Notes: generated by a model not told the origin, from the sequence alone. A DNA stretch of 64,000 nucleotides from Aliiroseovarius salicola (GCF_027891095.1 NZ_JAQIIO010000001.1:124001-188000), one strand, 5' to 3'; shown: positions 1 through 9,667, counted from the stretch's first letter. Numbers and translations: made by a program.

Positions 1-67
1 AAACCTGATAGCTCGTCACCATAACTCGCGCTGATAGACCAGTATCGACAGGACAGAGGACCCCGCC

Positions 68-958
68 ATGAGTGACCAAATGCAAGATCAGAAATCCCGT
101 GCAAGCGCTTGGTTTGAAGAGTTGCGCAATCAGATTGTGGCGGCATTTGAAGACCTGGAAAACAATCAGAACACTGGTCCTTTCGCTGACGCACCAGCCG
201 GGCGATTTGAAGTCACCAACACCAAACGCAGCACCGATGATGGGTCGGACGCTGGCGGTGGCCTGATGAGCGTCATGCGGGGTGGCCGCGTATTCGAGAA
301 AGTCGGCGTGAATATCTCGACCGTTTACGGAACCCTTGGGGTGGCCGCGCAACAAGCCATGGCCGCACGCGGAGTGCCTGGCATCAAAGAGGACCCGCGG
401 TTCTGGGCCTCGGGCATTTCTCTGGTGGCCCATATGCAAAACCCGCATTGCCCGGCGGTTCACATGAACACCCGCATGTTCTGGACGCCAAACGCCTGGT
501 GGTTCGGTGGTGGATCCGACCTCAATCCCTGCATCGAATATGACGAAGACACCGCACATTTTCACGCGATACAGAAACAACATCTCGATCCTCATGGAGA
601 AGACCTCTACCCGGAACTGAAAGCCTGGGCGGATGAGTATTTCTATGTACCCCATCGCGGGCGTGCGCGCGGCGTTGGCGGGATCTTTATGGATGACCGC
701 AACTCCGGCGACTGGGAGGCAGATTTCACGCTGACACAGGATATCGGTCGCGCCTTCCTGCCCGCCTTTCTTCCCGTGACCGAAAAGCGCCGCAACACGG
801 AATGGTCTGACGCTGACAAGGACACGCAGCTCGTGCATCGTGGGCTCTATGCCGAATACAATCTGGTCTATGACCGTGGCACCAAATTTGGCCTGGCCAC
901 CGGGCATGATGCCAATGCGGTCCTGATGAGCCTGCCACCGATGGCCAAGTGGGTTTAA
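68..958 (+). CDS. hemF: oxygen-dependent coproporphyrinogen III oxidase
   Basis: HemF oxidatively decarboxylates coproporphyrinogen III to protoporphyrinogen IX in the cytoplasm, an aerobic late step of haem synthesis. The 296-residue protein shows the family signature GGGSDLNP at about residues 147-154, the substrate-region stretch VHMNTR at 131-136, and the terminal LMSLPP motif followed by a short KWV tail. Alphaproteobacterial HemF proteins as I remember them end just after this motif, so the protein looks complete. An AGAGGA ribosome site lies about 8 bases before the ATG. hemC and hemE of the same pathway lie 2.4 kb downstream in a separate unit, so haem genes are clustered but not in one operon. 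Confidence 0.95.
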   Translation: MSDQMQDQKSRASAWFEELRNQIVAAFEDLENNQNTGPFADAPAGRFEVTNTKRSTDDGSDAGGGLMSVMRGGRVFEKVGVNISTVYGTLGVAAQQAMAARGVPGIKEDPRFWASGISLVAHMQNPHCPAVHMNTRMFWTPNAWWFGGGSDLNPCIEYDEDTAHFHAIQKQHLDPHGEDLYPELKAWADEYFYVPHRGRARGVGGIFMDDRNSGDWEADFTLTQDIGRAFLPAFLPVTEKRRNTEWSDADKDTQLVHRGLYAEYNLVYDRGTKFGLATGHDANAVLMSLPPMAKWV

Positions 959-961
959 ATC

Positions 962-1468
962 ATGACCGTTGGCGACGCGGTTCATGTGAATGACCGGATG
1001 CAGTTGGGCTATTCTTATCTTCTGGAAGCCCCGATGGGTGAAGAGTTCGATCCCAGCTTCACCCCGCATCACACACCCGTCGAAATGCTGGCAATGGGGG
1101 TTTTCGAGGGCAAATACATGAATGATTGCCGGAATGAATTTCCGGCCGACTGGTTCGAAGGCGCAAAACTGTCGGACACGCCCGACCCTTCGATCAATTA
1201 TTTTGGAGTGAAAAGTCGCCAGCCCCTGTCAGTCTGGCGCGAGAAAGGTTGGATCATCGGCCCGGATCTGCGCGGATGGTTTCAATGGTATTGTCGTTAC
1301 TACTTGGGTCGGCGCCTACCTGAAACGGATGCGGCACAGATCAAACGCTGGCGCGCCTTCTCACGTCATGCAGGCCAGATCCGCGCCAATTGCGATCCGG
1401 GTGACATCTTTTGCCGCCCCCGCCAGCGTCAAGCGCTATTGCAATGGTCTTATGACCCTCTGATCTGA
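962..1468 (+). CDS. conserved protein of unknown function linked to hemF
   Basis: A 168-residue protein starts three bases after the hemF stop and is surely co-transcribed with it. It is rich in Trp, Arg and Tyr, with blocks such as [35 protein letters not shown] and [12 protein letters not shown]. No signal peptide or membrane segment is visible. The spread of invariant-looking aromatic and basic residues suggests a soluble, well-folded, possibly nucleic-acid- or cofactor-binding protein, but I recognise no enzyme motif. I recall similar uncharacterised proteins outside Rhodobacteraceae, without a function. It is a distinct reading frame with its own start, not a frameshifted hemF tail. Confidence 0.8.
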   Translation: MTVGDAVHVNDRMQLGYSYLLEAPMGEEFDPSFTPHHTPVEMLAMGVFEGKYMNDCRNEFPADWFEGAKLSDTPDPSINYFGVKSRQPLSVWREKGWIIGPDLRGWFQWYCRYYLGRRLPETDAAQIKRWRAFSRHAGQIRANCDPGDIFCRPRQRQALLQWSYDPLI

Positions 1469-1546
1469 CCTTCGGGCACCCCCCCAACACTTGCCATAAG
1501 CGAGTGGTCGGGGCAGATTGTTTTAAACGAAACGAAAGACCCTAAC

Positions 1547-1993
1547 GTGACCAGATTCAAGCTCGACCATTTCCTGCCTTACCAGATCGCGGTTCTGTCC
1601 AGCCGGGTGAGCGACGGATTTGCGCGTCATTACCGCGACACCTATGGCATCAGCGTGTCTGAATGGCGGGTTGTGGCCCATCTGAGCCAGTCCGACAGCG
1701 TCAGCGTGCGTGAAATTCACAAGCGTGTCGACATGGACAAGCCCAAAGTCAGCCGAGCGGCCTCACGGCTTGAGACAGCTGGGTACGTCACCAAGACGGT
1801 GAACCCTGCCGACCGCAGGTTGGTCGAGTTGAAGTTGACCGGAAAAGGGCGCGAGATGATCGAAGCTTTGTCGCCCATCGCAGATGCCTATCAAGCCAAA
1901 CTCGAAGCGCTGCTGTCGGATCCCGAAGAGTTTCGCCGGCAGATAGCGCAACTCTCAAATGAGCTGGTTTCACAGCCTCGTGTGGATGACTGA
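1547..1993 (+). CDS. MarR family transcriptional regulator
   Basis: A 148-residue winged-helix regulator of the MarR type. The DNA-binding core runs from YGISVSEWRVVAHL (about residues 38-51) through REIHKRVDMDKPKVSRAASR to the wing TVNPADRRLVELKLTGKG. The predicted start is a GTG after a weak GAAAGA site. A partial palindrome GTTTTAAAC lies at about 1520-1528, just before the start, and could be an autoregulatory site. Its ligand is unknown. The thiolase gene that follows on the same strand, about 105 bases away, is a plausible target, but nothing in the sequence proves this. Confidence 0.9.
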   Translation: MTRFKLDHFLPYQIAVLSSRVSDGFARHYRDTYGISVSEWRVVAHLSQSDSVSVREIHKRVDMDKPKVSRAASRLETAGYVTKTVNPADRRLVELKLTGKGREMIEALSPIADAYQAKLEALLSDPEEFRRQIAQLSNELVSQPRVDD

Positions 1994-2097
1994 CGTGGCG
2001 GCGCACCGCAACTGACGAAGCGTCACAGCAGACAGATCCTCTGCCCACATGGCACTCTGAGCCAAATAGTTCAGTGATGCATCATGAAGGGATCATT

Positions 2098-3273
2098 ATG
2101 ACCGATATCGTCATCCTAGGCGGTGCCCGCACCGCAATCGGCACATTTGGCGGCAGCTTGGCGGGAATCGCCCCAAGCGCTTTGGGCGCTCATGTCACCC
2201 GCGAAGCCATGGCCCGCGCAGGCGTTGAACCCGAACAGGTCGGCACTGTCATGTTTGGTCATGTGATTAACACAGAACCCCGTGACATGTACCTCTCGCG
2301 CATTGCCGCAATCGATGCAGGTATTCCTGACACCACACCTGCGATGAATGTGAACCGACTTTGCGGTTCCGGCGTGCAAGCAGTGGTCTCGGCCACGCAG
2401 GCCCTGATGCTGGGAGACGCTGATTTTGCCATCGCCGGCGGCGCTGAAAGCATGAGCCGTTCCCCTTACATCGTGCCCGCAACCCGTTGGGGGCAAAAGA
2501 TGGGGGATGTAAGCGCGCAGGACATGATGCTGGGCGCATTGAATTGCCCCTTTGGCACCGGGCACATGGGGGTGACTGCGGAAAACGTTGCCGCCGAGCA
2601 TGATGTGAGCCGCGAAGATCAGGATGCCTTTGCGCTCGAAAGCCAGACCCGGGCCGCCAAGGCCATTGAGGCCGGGTATTTCGATGACCAGATTGTACCT
2701 GTTGAAGTGAAGCAACGTCGCGAGACGGTGGAGTTCAAACGCGACGAGCATCCGAAACCGACCACAATTGAGGCTCTCTGCGGCCTGCGTACTGTGTTTC
2801 AGAAGGACGGTACGGTGACCGCAGGCAACGCATCTGGCATCAACGATGGCGCTGCCGCCATGGTGTTGGCGCGAGCGGAAGCGGCAGAGGCGGCGGGCCT
2901 CAAACCCCGCGCTCGAATTCTGGGCTATGCTCATGCAGGTGTACGCCCAGACGTGATGGGCATCGGCCCGGTCCCAGCCGTTGAAAACCTTCTGGCGAAA
3001 ACCGGGCTTTCGGTTGGTGATTTTGATGTGATCGAATCCAACGAAGCTTTTGCCGCCCAGGCCATCGCAGTGAACAAGGGGCTGGGGCTGGATTCGGCGA
3101 AGGTAAACCCGAACGGCGGAGCCATCGCGCTTGGCCATCCGGTGGGCGCGACCGGGGCAATCATCACGATCAAAGCGCTTTACGAATTGGAACGCATCGG
3201 TGGATCCAAAGCGCTGATCACCATGTGCATTGGCGGCGGGCAGGGAATTGCCATCGCCATCGAGCGCATGTGA
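2098..3273 (+). CDS. acetyl-CoA C-acetyltransferase (biosynthetic-type thiolase)
   Basis: Catalyses condensation of two acetyl-CoA to acetoacetyl-CoA or the reverse thiolysis, feeding polyhydroxybutyrate, ketone or fatty acid metabolism. From the ATG at 2098 the protein is 391 residues, the usual thiolase length. The nucleophile is Cys89 in NRLCGSG. The acid/base residues are His347 in GHPVGATG and Cys377 in CIGGGQG. An in-frame ATG at 2074 would add eight residues. The later start fits family length and has a GAAGGG site before it. Substrate range cannot be read from the sequence, so PhaA, AtoB or BktB naming is left open. The neighbouring gene is a MarR regulator, not phaB. Confidence 0.92.
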   Translation: MTDIVILGGARTAIGTFGGSLAGIAPSALGAHVTREAMARAGVEPEQVGTVMFGHVINTEPRDMYLSRIAAIDAGIPDTTPAMNVNRLCGSGVQAVVSATQALMLGDADFAIAGGAESMSRSPYIVPATRWGQKMGDVSAQDMMLGALNCPFGTGHMGVTAENVAAEHDVSREDQDAFALESQTRAAKAIEAGYFDDQIVPVEVKQRRETVEFKRDEHPKPTTIEALCGLRTVFQKDGTVTAGNASGINDGAAAMVLARAEAAEAAGLKPRARILGYAHAGVRPDVMGIGPVPAVENLLAKTGLSVGDFDVIESNEAFAAQAIAVNKGLGLDSAKVNPNGGAIALGHPVGATGAIITIKALYELERIGGSKALITMCIGGGQGIAIAIERM

Positions 3274-3303
3274 TCCGACCAATTGATTCTTTAGAACCGA
3301 AGA

Positions 3304-3325
3304 AGGGCGCCCAAACAGGCGCCCT
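3304..3325. terminator. hairpin between convergent thiolase gene and hemC
   Basis: AGGGCGCC pairs perfectly with GGCGCCCT around a six-base loop. It sits between two convergent genes and could end both transcripts. The T-runs on either strand are poor, so termination efficiency is uncertain. Confidence 0.5.
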
Positions 3326-3363
3326 CTTCAAAACCAGAAAACTAGTTTTCTAGTATTCTAGTT

Positions 3364-4341
3364 TTATTTCCAGTCGAAGAAATCGTCGTCGACCCGCGAC
3401 AAAAGGTCCGCCGCCAATTTCCGGCCCAGTTCGGGGCCATCGACAATGGCGCCAGTAATCTGGTCGGACACGGCTTCAGATCCATCCACACGCAGGATTT
3501 CGCCTTTCAAGGTGATCTGATCCCCGTTCAGCGTGGCCAATGCGCCAATTGGCGTTTCGCAGGATCCATCCAGAGCGCCAAGGAAAGCGCGTTCACAGTC
3601 AAGCCGCTCGCCTGTGGTCTTGTCGTGTATTGCCGCGAGCATCACCTTGGCGCGGTCATCGGCAATCCGGCGCTCGATCACAATCGCACCCTGCGCCACG
3701 GCGTTCAGCATATCCTCGGTCGGGATCGCAGTTTTTGGCACGTCATCCATGCCCAAACGGTTGAGCCCGGCCATCGCCAAAAATGTAGCCTCAGCCACAC
3801 CTGCTTCCAATTTTTTCAGGCGGGTCTGCACATTGCCACGGAACTCGACCACATTCAGGTCAGGGCGTTTGTTCAACAACTGGGCCTTGCGGCGCAAGGA
3901 CGAGGTGCCCACTACGGTCCCTTGCGGCAGGTCTGCAATCGATTTGTATTTGAACGACACAAAAGCATCTCGTGTGTCTTCGCGCGGCAAATAGCAATCC
4001 AGCACCAATCCCTCGGGTTGCTCAACCGGCATGTCCTTGCAGCTATGCACGGCAATATCGATGCGCCCGTCCAGCATCGCTTCTTCGATTTCCTTGGTGA
4101 AGAGACCCTTGTTGCCGATCTCTTTCAACGGCTTGTCCGCGTCGATCATCGAGCGGTTGTCGCCGGTGGTGTGGATCACCACCACTTCAAACACCTCTTC
4201 CGGCAGTTCAAAGGCCGCCATCAGGCGCCTGCGGGTTTCATAGGCCTGCGCCAGCGCCAACGGGCTGCCGCGGGTGCCGATTTTAAATGGGGCCTCGGCG
4301 GTGGGAACGGGGGTGAGATTGGTCTGTGTCATGCGCTTCAT
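3364..4341 (-). CDS. hemC: hydroxymethylbilane synthase (porphobilinogen deaminase)
   Basis: HemC polymerises four porphobilinogen molecules into hydroxymethylbilane in the cytoplasm. The 325-residue protein begins with the family N-terminal block [13 protein letters not shown] (about residues 21-33), carries SCKDMP near residue 100 and HTTGD near 57-61. The dipyrromethane cofactor is attached at Cys261 in GSCETPIGA. Starts at 4341 (MKRMTQ) or 4332 (MTQT) are both possible. The gene is divergent from hemE, with about 120 bases between the two likely starts, so the promoters for consecutive haem steps face away from each other in a shared region. Confidence 0.95.
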   Translation of the reverse strand: MKRMTQTNLTPVPTAEAPFKIGTRGSPLALAQAYETRRRLMAAFELPEEVFEVVVIHTTGDNRSMIDADKPLKEIGNKGLFTKEIEEAMLDGRIDIAVHSCKDMPVEQPEGLVLDCYLPREDTRDAFVSFKYKSIADLPQGTVVGTSSLRRKAQLLNKRPDLNVVEFRGNVQTRLKKLEAGVAEATFLAMAGLNRLGMDDVPKTAIPTEDMLNAVAQGAIVIERRIADDRAKVMLAAIHDKTTGERLDCERAFLGALDGSCETPIGALATLNGDQITLKGEILRVDGSEAVSDQITGAIVDGPELGRKLAADLLSRVDDDFFDWK

Positions 4342-4460
4342 TTAACATGCAGAATCACCATGTCCATAACATAGGTCAAACAGATGCGACCGAGAGTGTG
4401 CTTGACATCACGAGCCTAACGGGCGAGTGCCGGGACAAGATGACAGGAAAGGCAAGAGTT

Positions 4461-5495
4461 ATGAGCGAGCAAAAGACGATCCTGCGGGCCCTTGCGGGTG
4501 AAACGCTGCCCACCCCTCCGATCTGGATGATGCGCCAGGCCGGGCGTTACCTGCCGGAATATCGCGCCACACGCGCCCAAGCCGGGGATTTCCTATCGCT
4601 CTGCTACAATTCCGAACTTGCCGCCGAGGTGACTTTGCAGCCGATCCGCCGCTATGGATTTGATGCAGCGATCCTGTTTGCAGACATCCTGCTGCTGCCA
4701 CAGGCACTTGGTGCGGACCTGTGGTTCGTGACCGGCGAAGGGCCGCGCTTATCGACCATCACCTGTCAAGGAGATTTCGACAAGCTGGTCGGCAAGGATG
4801 ATATCCACGACCACCTCTCCCCGGTTTACGAGACTGTCCGCATCCTGCGCCGTGAACTGCCGGAAGAAACCACGCTGATTGGCTTTGCTGGCATGCCCTG
4901 GACCGTGGCCACCTATATGATCGCCGGTCAGGGCACCAAGGACCAAGGCCCGGCGCATGCGCTCAAAGCGGAGAACCGTCCGCTTTTCGAAGCGGTGATG
5001 GATCGTCTGACCGAGGGCACAATCGAATATCTGTCCAAGCAGATCGAAGCGGGCGCCGAAGTGGTGAAGCTTTTCGACAGTTGGGCTGGATCGCTAAAGG
5101 GCGAGGATTTTCAGAAATACGCCGTAGAGCCTGCCCGTGTAATCACTCAGGAACTCAAGCGCCGCCACCCGGGTATCCCGGTGATTGGCTTCCCGCGCGA
5201 AGCCGGTGAGGGATATATCGGTTTTGCCAAAGCCACCGGTGTGGATTGTGTGGCCCTGGACAACTCGGTCAGTCCGGAATGGGGCGCCGCCAATGTGCAG
5301 GTCGATGGCTGCGTGCAGGGCAATCTGAAATCGAGCCACATGGTCACCGGCGGTCAGGCTCTAGTTGATGAGACCCGGGCTATTGTGGAAGCGTTTAAAA
5401 ATGGTCCGCATATTTTCAATCTCGGCCATGGCATCACCCCGGACGCAGATCCTGAAAACGTGCAACTGATGATCGATACGGTACGCAACGGATAA
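4461..5495 (+). CDS. hemE: uroporphyrinogen decarboxylase
   Basis: HemE removes four acetate carboxyls from uroporphyrinogen III to give coproporphyrinogen III. The 344-residue protein opens with the signature [17 protein letters not shown] (about residues 20-36), has FADIL and [13 protein letters not shown] blocks, and [10 protein letters not shown] later on. The start at 4461 follows AGGAAAGG at good spacing. An open frame extends 45 codons upstream, but that part has no family similarity and overlaps the 5' end of hemC. A TTGACA hexamer at 4402-4407 is a candidate -35 element with no clear -10 partner. Confidence 0.95.
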   Translation: MSEQKTILRALAGETLPTPPIWMMRQAGRYLPEYRATRAQAGDFLSLCYNSELAAEVTLQPIRRYGFDAAILFADILLLPQALGADLWFVTGEGPRLSTITCQGDFDKLVGKDDIHDHLSPVYETVRILRRELPEETTLIGFAGMPWTVATYMIAGQGTKDQGPAHALKAENRPLFEAVMDRLTEGTIEYLSKQIEAGAEVVKLFDSWAGSLKGEDFQKYAVEPARVITQELKRRHPGIPVIGFPREAGEGYIGFAKATGVDCVALDNSVSPEWGAANVQVDGCVQGNLKSSHMVTGGQALVDETRAIVEAFKNGPHIFNLGHGITPDADPENVQLMIDTVRNG

Positions 5496-5545
5496 GCGGG
5501 GATTGGGGCGCGGCCCCTCACGAGCTATCTTGGGCAAGAAATAAG

Positions 5546-5569
5546 GCGCGGGCGAAGGCTCGCGCTTTT
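5546..5569 (+). terminator. rho-independent terminator after hemE
   Basis: An eight-pair stem GCGCGGGC/GCTCGCGC (one G-U pair) with loop GAAG, followed by TTTT. It lies 50 bases past the hemE stop and separates it from the MFS gene. Confidence 0.75.
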
Positions 5570-5642
5570 GTCGTTTAGGCCTTGTTTTGGAAGGCACATC
5601 CGTGTCTTGTGGCCGGGTTGTTTTTCGAGAGGGAGGCGCAAC

Positions 5643-6830
5643 ATGCGGGTCGGGATCTTTTCGCTGATCATTGCCTATGTGCTGAGCCAGTTCTACCGCG
5701 CCTTTCTGGCCGTGATGACCCCTGCCCTGAAGGCTGATCTGGGCGCAAGCCCCGAAGATCTGGCGCGGGCGTCAGGGGCTTGGTTTTTGGTCTTTGCCCT
5801 TATGCAATTACCAGTCGGCTGGGCGCTCGACAATATCGGCCCCAAGCGGCTGGCTGCGAGCCTTTTGGCCATTGGCGGCGGCGGCGGCGCGCTGTTTTTT
5901 GCCAATGCGACCCAACCGGACCATGTACTTTACGCGATGATGCTGATTGGCGTGGGATGTTCGCCCGTCCTGATGGCATCTTACTTCATTTTTGCCCGCA
6001 CATACTCTGCAAGCGTATTCGGCACATTGGCGGGCATGGTTATCGGCTTTGGCGCGCTTGGCAATATTGCAGGTGCCCTGCCGCTAGCGCTCGCCGTCGA
6101 AAGTTTTGGCTGGCGCGCCTGCCTGTGGGCATTGGCGGTTGTTACACTTGTGGTGGCCGCCGCAATTTTGCTTACCGTGCAAGACCCGCCCAAGGCAGAG
6201 CATGAGGGTGACCGTAAAGGATCGGTTCTTGATTTATTAAAACTGCCCGCGCTTTGGGCGATCTTTCCGATCATGTTTGTGAACTACTCGGCCGCTGCCG
6301 GGCTGCGCGGATCGTGGGCCGGACCTTTCATGCGAGATATCTATGGTATGGATGCCACAGGGATCGGTTGGGTCACGATGGGGATTGCACTTGCGATGGT
6401 GGTTGGAAACTTCGCATATGGCCCGCTGGATCGCCTCTTTGGCACCCGTAAATGGGTGATCTTCATCGGTAACATGATAGCAGTTGGCTTTGTCTTTGCC
6501 CTCTGGGCAATGCCCAGTTCAGGGGTTTGGACTGTTGCCCTTCTGATGGCGGCCATTGGGCTGTTTGCCTCAAGCTTCCCGCTGATCATGGCCCATGGAC
6601 GCAGCTTCTATCCGCCACATCTGGTGGGGCGCGGGGTGACGTTGATGAACATGGTTGGCATCGGCGGCGTGGGGTTTTTCCAGTTCAGCTCTGCCACCGT
6701 TTTCAAATCCGCACAGGCCGCTGAAGGAGCGAACATTGTGACGCCTTACCAGACGGTCATTCTGTATTTCGCGGTGCCGATGCTGGTGGGCTGTCTGTTG
6801 TACCTGTTCAGTCAGGACCGCACCGACTAA
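5643..6830 (+). CDS. MFS transporter
   Basis: A 395-residue inner-membrane carrier of the major facilitator superfamily with about twelve hydrophobic segments. It begins IFSLIIAYVLSQFYRAFLAV, has the loop motif GWALDNIGPKR typical of the segment 2-3 connection, and a second-half equivalent PLDRLFGTRKW. The ATG at 5643 follows GGGAGG. A longer frame from 5568 would overlap the hemE terminator and lacks a ribosome site. The family is close to nitrate/sialate-type MFS proteins in general layout, but no substrate can be assigned from sequence or from the neighbours. Confidence 0.9.
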   Translation: MRVGIFSLIIAYVLSQFYRAFLAVMTPALKADLGASPEDLARASGAWFLVFALMQLPVGWALDNIGPKRLAASLLAIGGGGGALFFANATQPDHVLYAMMLIGVGCSPVLMASYFIFARTYSASVFGTLAGMVIGFGALGNIAGALPLALAVESFGWRACLWALAVVTLVVAAAILLTVQDPPKAEHEGDRKGSVLDLLKLPALWAIFPIMFVNYSAAAGLRGSWAGPFMRDIYGMDATGIGWVTMGIALAMVVGNFAYGPLDRLFGTRKWVIFIGNMIAVGFVFALWAMPSSGVWTVALLMAAIGLFASSFPLIMAHGRSFYPPHLVGRGVTLMNMVGIGGVGFFQFSSATVFKSAQAAEGANIVTPYQTVILYFAVPMLVGCLLYLFSQDRTD

Positions 6831-6855
6831 ACCCGACCGGAAAATGCCGAAAAAG

Positions 6856-6883
6856 AAAAGGGCGCCTGTTTTGGCGCCCTTTT
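6856..6883. terminator. bidirectional terminator between MFS gene and helicase gene
   Basis: A perfect 11-base inverted repeat AAAAGGGCGCC/GGCGCCCTTTT with a six-base loop. A/T runs on both flanks suit termination from both convergent genes. Confidence 0.88.
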
Positions 6884-6891
6884 GCGTATCT

Positions 6892-8217
6892 TTAAGATGC
6901 CTTCTTGCGACGGCGATTGCGACCCGGGCGACCGCCAGACGGCGCAGCGGAGTTTCCGCCACCAGAACGGCGTGCACCGGTTTTCTGGCTTGCAGGTTTT
7001 CCACCCTGGCTACGACCACCGCCGGGGCGACCACGGCCACCTCCGCCGCCGCCACGGCCTTGGCGGGTCGGGCGTTTTTCCTCTTGCGGGCGTTCGCCAC
7101 CCAGCACGGGGATCGAGATCTTCATCAGTTTTTCAATGTCACGCAACAGGCCCAGTTCAACGCCAGACACAAAGCTGATCGCATCACCATCAGCACCGGC
7201 GCGCGCGGTACGGCCAATGCGGTGGACATAGTTGTCGGCTACTTCCGGCAGGTCGAAGTTAAAGACATGGCTGACGCCGGGAATATCGATGCCGCGCGCA
7301 GCCACGTCAGTGGCCACCAGCACCCGAGCCTCACCCGCACGGAACGCAGCCAGCGCACGATCCCGTTGACCCTGTGATTTGTTTCCGTGGATGGAAACCG
7401 CCTTGAACCCTTCGGCCACCAGCTTTTTCATAAGCCGCTCAGCGCCGTGTTTGGTGCGCGAAAACACCAGCGACAGACCATCGGGTTCGTTGCGCAGATG
7501 TTTGATCAACAGTCGCGCTTTGTCTTCCTTGTCTTGGGCGTAGTAAACACACTGGGTGATCTTGTCTGCGGCTTTACCCGGAGGCGTCACCTGCACTTTG
7601 GCTGGATCAGTCAGATAAGCGCGCGACAGCTCTTCCATCTGCTTCGGCATGGTGGCGGAAAACAGCATGGTCTGGCGCGGGGTACCCAGCTCTGGCGCAA
7701 TCCGACGCAGGGCGTGAATGAACCCCATATCGAGCATCTGGTCCGCTTCATCCAGAACAAGGAAGGTTGCGGTGTCCAAGCGGATCGCCCGGCGGTCCAT
7801 CAGGTCGATCAGGCGACCGGGAGTGGCCACCAGAATATCGGTGCCGCGGTTCAGCTGTTCAATCTGGCGATTGATAGATACGCCGCCCACCACGGTCATC
7901 ACCTTCAGATGGGTGCCCTTCACATAGTCGCGCAGGTTTACTGCAATCTGGTTTACCAACTCTCGAGTCGGGGCCAACACCAGCGCCTTGATCGACTTCG
8001 ATTGGCGCTTTTCATGATTGCCCAACAGCTGGTGAATCAGCGGCAGGCCAAAAGCGGCGGTTTTGCCGGTGCCCGTCTGCGCCAAACCCATCACATCGCG
8101 GCCCGCCAAGACCAATGGGATCGCTTGATTTTGGATCGGTGTAGGGGTGTCGTACCCGGCTTCGGTGACAGATGCCACCAGCTTCGGGTCCAGCCCGAGC
8201 TCTGCAAATTTAGTCAT
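6892..8217 (-). CDS. DEAD-box RNA helicase (RhlE-like)
   Basis: An ATP-dependent RNA helicase of 441 residues, acting in ribosome assembly or RNA turnover. Motifs appear in order: the Q-motif region TPTPIQNQAIP, Walker A AQTGTGKTA, PTRELVNQIA, the DEAD box in LDEADQMLDMGF, SAT in LFSATMP, and HRIGRTARAG. The last 60 residues are a Gly/Arg/Pro-rich tail (GRGGGGGGRGRP) ending in basic RRRKK, typical of RNA-binding extensions. The start at 8217 (MTKFAELGL) matches the family, and 13 upstream residues in the open frame do not. A 400-base region precedes it, so a long leader, common in cold-induced DEAD-box genes, is possible. Confidence 0.95.
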   Translation of the reverse strand: MTKFAELGLDPKLVASVTEAGYDTPTPIQNQAIPLVLAGRDVMGLAQTGTGKTAAFGLPLIHQLLGNHEKRQSKSIKALVLAPTRELVNQIAVNLRDYVKGTHLKVMTVVGGVSINRQIEQLNRGTDILVATPGRLIDLMDRRAIRLDTATFLVLDEADQMLDMGFIHALRRIAPELGTPRQTMLFSATMPKQMEELSRAYLTDPAKVQVTPPGKAADKITQCVYYAQDKEDKARLLIKHLRNEPDGLSLVFSRTKHGAERLMKKLVAEGFKAVSIHGNKSQGQRDRALAAFRAGEARVLVATDVAARGIDIPGVSHVFNFDLPEVADNYVHRIGRTARAGADGDAISFVSGVELGLLRDIEKLMKISIPVLGGERPQEEKRPTRQGRGGGGGGRGRPGGGRSQGGKPASQKTGARRSGGGNSAAPSGGRPGRNRRRKKAS

Positions 8218-8623
8218 AATCGTCTTTCTAGCACGCAGTTTTGCGCACCGTTTCACACGGGTTTCAGGCCGCGCAGCGCGCAGGGCCTATCGCATCGGTT
8301 GCGACCAGCGCTCGCGGTGGGGCATATCCCCTTGCAGTTTCCTGCCCGCCGATCCGGCCGTCAGCACCCCGCGTGATTTGGGAACTTTTTCTATCGCGCC
8401 GCTTTGGTTTTCAGGCGCGCATCACTCTGTCTGCCACATTCTTATGGACGGGCTGCTCACGCGTCAGCCGGACAGAATGCGCTCCTATCACAGCATTTGG
8501 GTGACAAGTCAACGAGAAATCATGGCGGATCGTCGGGATTGCCCTTCCCCACAAAGCAATTTTGGTCTAAGCACCCTCCGTCTTTGGGTGGTTCAAAGAC
8601 GTTATGATATATAGGAGGCCGTA
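8218..8623. other. 406-base intergenic region between divergent helicase and asd
   Basis: No credible gene was found here; open frames lack coding character. The region must hold the promoters of both flanking genes. A TATGAT hexamer at 8603-8608 lies just before the asd ribosome site, but no matching -35 was seen. The left part is GC-rich and self-complementary (CCGCGCAGCGCGCAGGG near 8273) and may be part of a folded helicase leader. Confidence 0.5.
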
Positions 8624-9646
8624 ATGGGCTATAGAGTCGCCGTCGTGGGCGCCACAGGTAATGTGGGCCGCGAAATGCTGAATATCCTGGCGGAACGCCA
8701 GTTTCCTGTCGATGAACTTGCTGTGCTGGCATCGCGCCGCTCGCTCGGGACCGAAGTCAGCTTTGGTGACAAGACCCTGACCACCCAGGATCTGGACACT
8801 TTCGACTTCACCGGCTGGGACATGGCGCTGTTCGCCGTGGGCTCTGAGGCGACCAAGACCTATGCACCGAAAGCTGCTGCTGCCGGCTGCGTGGTGATCG
8901 ACAATTCGTCGCTCTACCGCTACGACCCGGACATCCCGCTGATCGTTCCGGAAGTGAACCCGCAAGCGGTCCATGACTATAAAAACAAGAACATCATCGC
9001 CAACCCCAACTGCTCAACCGCGCAGATGGTTGTGGCCCTGAAGCCGCTGCATGACCGCGCCAAGATCAAGCGTGTTGTCGTGTCGACCTACCAGTCAGTG
9101 TCGGGCTCGGGCAAAGACGCGATTGATGAGCTGTGGAACCAGACCAAAGGCATGTATGTGCCGGGTCAGGAAGTGGAACCGTCGGTCTACCCGAAACAGA
9201 TCGCATTCAACGTGATCCCGCATATCGATGTCTTCATGGATTCGGGTGACACGAAAGAAGAGTGGAAGATGATCGTCGAGACGAAGAAAATCATCGACCC
9301 GTCGATCAAAGTCACCGCCACCTGCGTGCGCGTACCGGTCTTCGTGGGCCACTCGGAATCGGTGAATATCGAAACCGAAGACTTCCTTGACGAAGACGAA
9401 GCCCGCGACATCCTGCGCGAAGCGCCGGGCATTCTGGTTGTCGATAAACGCGAAAACGGTGGCTACGTGACCCCGGTCGAATGTGTCGGCGACTACGCCA
9501 CCTTCATTTCGCGCATCCGTCAGGACGTAACCGTGGAAAACGGCCTGAACCTGTGGTGTGTCTCGGACAACCTGCGCAAAGGTGCTGCACTGAACGCCGT
9601 GCAAATCGCCGAGCTTCTGGGCCGTGAGGTTCTGAAAAAGGGCTGA
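8624..9646 (+). CDS. asd: aspartate-semialdehyde dehydrogenase
   Basis: Reduces aspartyl phosphate to aspartate semialdehyde with NADPH, at the branch to lysine, diaminopimelate, threonine and methionine. The 340-residue protein starts with the nucleotide-binding motif VVGATGNVGREML and carries the active-site cysteine at position 130 in NPNCSTAQ. QSVSGSGKDA follows, and the substrate-region VPVFVGHSE lies in the C-terminal half. A strong AGGAGG site precedes the ATG. The gene stands alone, with a terminator directly after it. Confidence 0.96.
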   Translation: MGYRVAVVGATGNVGREMLNILAERQFPVDELAVLASRRSLGTEVSFGDKTLTTQDLDTFDFTGWDMALFAVGSEATKTYAPKAAAAGCVVIDNSSLYRYDPDIPLIVPEVNPQAVHDYKNKNIIANPNCSTAQMVVALKPLHDRAKIKRVVVSTYQSVSGSGKDAIDELWNQTKGMYVPGQEVEPSVYPKQIAFNVIPHIDVFMDSGDTKEEWKMIVETKKIIDPSIKVTATCVRVPVFVGHSESVNIETEDFLDEDEARDILREAPGILVVDKRENGGYVTPVECVGDYATFISRIRQDVTVENGLNLWCVSDNLRKGAALNAVQIAELLGREVLKKG

Positions 9647-9667
9647 TCCCTTTTCCAACCAATTCCG

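Noticed and set aside
68-1468. hemF split by a frameshift into two parts
   Set aside because: The first frame ends right after the normal terminal LMSLPP motif, and the second has its own start and no HemF similarity. They are two genes.
2116-3282. A 388-residue minus-strand frame opposite the thiolase gene
   Set aside because: It is the complement of a clear thiolase gene in a GC-rich genome and shows no family features.
3625-4374. A 249-residue plus-strand frame opposite hemC
   Set aside because: It is a shadow of hemC; the residues are low-information and His/Gln-rich, with no ribosome site.
7387-8376. A 329-residue plus-strand frame opposite the helicase gene
   Set aside because: It is a shadow of the DEAD-box gene and shows no recognisable domain.
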